Assembly (NCBI RefSeq): GCF_014280965.1 | Contig: NZ_JACODZ010000008.1 | Location: 1-64,000 of the forward strand | DNA from: Echinicola salinicaeni | GTDB lineage: Bacteria > Bacteroidota > Bacteroidia > Cytophagales > Cyclobacteriaceae | Length of the DNA: 64,000 bases | Direction: 5' to 3' | Part shown: one piece after another, positions 62,893 to 64,000 of the stretch | Layout of the letters: every line of letters begins with the position of its first letter | Numbering within the stretch: the stretch's first letter is position 1 | Notes under the pieces: generated by a model | Told to the model about the DNA's origin: nothing | What the model saw: the letters and a program-made list of their open reading frames with translations, nothing else | Database searches by the model: none | Made by a program: the position numbers and the translations under genes

Positions 62893-64000
62893 ATGAAGGA
62901 TACAGATGTATTAGAATTAGTGCCTAAAGATGAAAGGACCCTTCTTTCAAAGGCCTTGATCAAGCAGAATGCGCTTGACACCATTCAACTACTCAGTGAT
63001 TTATATTATTTACCCAGAAAAGCCTTTGAAGATGAAACGATATCCAATGAGGAACTTGGCATGGCAATAGATCTGTTTCGCGATGAATGTAAAATATGTT
63101 TAGAGCAAAAAGAAGCCGATTCCAACTTCCGAAAAATTTGGCAGGAATCCATGGTCAATAGTGCTCACTTTGTAACTGGAAAGTTAAGTCCAGAAGAAAT
63201 ACTTCTTTTGAAGGACCTTACTGCGCTTGAGGGAGAACTCGTTTTTAATAATTTCCCAAGTCAGATGGGCATTGGCTACCGCATAGCATTTTATAGATTT
63301 AGAACATATAGTCTTATCAGCCCGCAATTAAAACCCAACCAAGCCAAATTCACCCTGCAAAAAGATTTAATGGAACAGGTCCTGCGAAAATACAAATACC
63401 CAGGAACCTTATATGACTTCCTCAATATTTTAGGTGACCAATTTAAATTAAGCGAATTTTGCATGCATTCAAATTTTAGTAAAAAAGGCTTTATTGGTGC
63501 AACTTTCTTTTTTGAGGTCAAAAACAGCAAGGCCAAACGGTTTAATAAACTTACCGGCAAAAGATTAAGGTTTACAAAACGCAAAGACTTCCTCTCTGGA
63601 ATTCAAAATATTGCGCTTAGAAAGGCCTTGGATGGTATTTTGAGACAAAAACCCAAGAAGCAAATAGATAATTATATAAAAAGCCAGGAAAATAAATTTA
63701 TGTTGAGGGTCCTTCAGGTAAAGTTATGGGTATTGGGACTATATCAAGGTAAATTGGACCATGACTTTGGCCCATTGAGCTTGACCGCTTTAAAAGAATT
63801 TTTGGAAATGCTTTTTGAGCAAAACAAACAAAATCAAGATGAGCTAAAAAACATCCTATATATCATCAAAAATGACCAATGCATTCTCAATTTTCAATAT
63901 CTTTTGGAAAAGTATATAATCCCTATTGAAGATCAGGAAATTGAACATAAAGCCTATGAAGAATATTATCAAATATTGGAAGGAAAACACTTAGAACATG
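62893..64000 (+). CDS. Large protein of unknown function, 3' end outside window
   Basis: An open frame from ATG 62893 (MKDTDVLELVPKDERTLLSKALIKQ) runs to the end, giving at least 369 residues. The sequence is helical and charged, without a signal peptide or membrane segments. Pieces such as NFPSQMGIGYRIAFYRFRTYSLI and FCMHSNFSKKGFIGATFFFEVKNSKAKRFNKLTGKRLRFTKRKDF look folded and basic. It is not in a known family to my eye. As third gene of the operon it probably works with the two small paralogues. Confidence 0.65.
   Translation, partial: MKDTDVLELVPKDERTLLSKALIKQNALDTIQLLSDLYYLPRKAFEDETISNEELGMAIDLFRDECKICLEQKEADSNFRKIWQESMVNSAHFVTGKLSPEEILLLKDLTALEGELVFNNFPSQMGIGYRIAFYRFRTYSLISPQLKPNQAKFTLQKDLMEQVLRKYKYPGTLYDFLNILGDQFKLSEFCMHSNFSKKGFIGATFFFEVKNSKAKRFNKLTGKRLRFTKRKDFLSGIQNIALRKALDGILRQKPKKQIDNYIKSQENKFMLRVLQVKLWVLGLYQGKLDHDFGPLSLTALKEFLEMLFEQNKQNQDELKNILYIIKNDQCILNFQYLLEKYIIPIEDQEIEHKAYEEYYQILEGKHLEH

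Overview
The window (about 39-40 % GC by eye, no rRNA or tRNA seen) looks like a chromosomal piece of a free-living, probably marine Bacteroidota of the Cytophagales/Cyclobacteriaceae type. This placement is inferred. It rests on TAnnTTTG-type -7 promoter boxes, weak or absent Shine-Dalgarno sequences, many lipoproteins and C-terminal-Phe outer-membrane barrels, Tat-exported Gfo/Idh/MocA oxidoreductases, DUF1080 proteins, a CusA-TolC fusion and a split MetH.

Layout. 1-390: end of an IS3-like element with the start of its orfA, followed by a 148-bp dispersed repeat that recurs at 19787. 426-9266: housekeeping and envelope genes (BamA-like barrel, DUF4136 lipoprotein, AceK, CoA-type NUDIX hydrolase, DUF819 permease, thioredoxin-like ferredoxin, YbjQ, unknown barrel). 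9364-14377: a methionine operon with a SAM-I riboswitch, a homocysteine methyltransferase, the rest of MetH, MetF and a terminator. 14561-22949: a carbohydrate region (GH95, SUMF1-like protein, two Tat Gfo/Idh oxidoreductases, a tandem DUF1080 lipoprotein). 23128-29427: a uronate module with altronate dehydratase facing away from kdgK-eda-dctPQM across a perfect 22-bp palindromic operator. 29570-33903: a barrel protein, then a three-gene molybdenum-hydroxylase maturation set without its enzyme. 34082-36844: NmrA protein, GDPD lipoprotein and a degenerate receiver. 36980-42984: a metal efflux set. 43194-57285: DUF1080, an HD-PycTM (Pycsar-effector-like) membrane protein, an SdiA-regulated-type lipoprotein coupled to a phosphoesterase/barrel giant, a GAF protein, a GH2 enzyme and an unrecognised 611-residue protein. 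57446-61865: GIY-YIG nuclease, membrane protein, and an NsrR-like Rrf2/flavohaemoglobin/HPP nitric-oxide response set sharing an operator. 62200-64000: an unrecognised three-gene operon running off the end.

How genes work together. The uronate genes would take up an acid sugar (TRAP), dehydrate altronate to KDG, phosphorylate it and cleave KDPG; UxaB and UxaC are not in the window. The Rrf2 operator overlaps the -33 box of its own promoter, and related sites lie before hmp and HPP, so one NO-responsive regulon is likely. The GH95, SUMF1, Gfo/Idh and DUF1080 genes fit oxidation-based degradation of fucosylated or related glycans, but no SusC/SusD pair is present.

The most promising leads are the HD-PycTM protein without a neighbouring cyclase, the terminal operon with two small paralogues, the 611-residue Cys-rich protein, the Rrf2 regulon, the orphan terminator or possible small RNA at 4800-5011, and the internal signal-like segment in the RND-TolC fusion.
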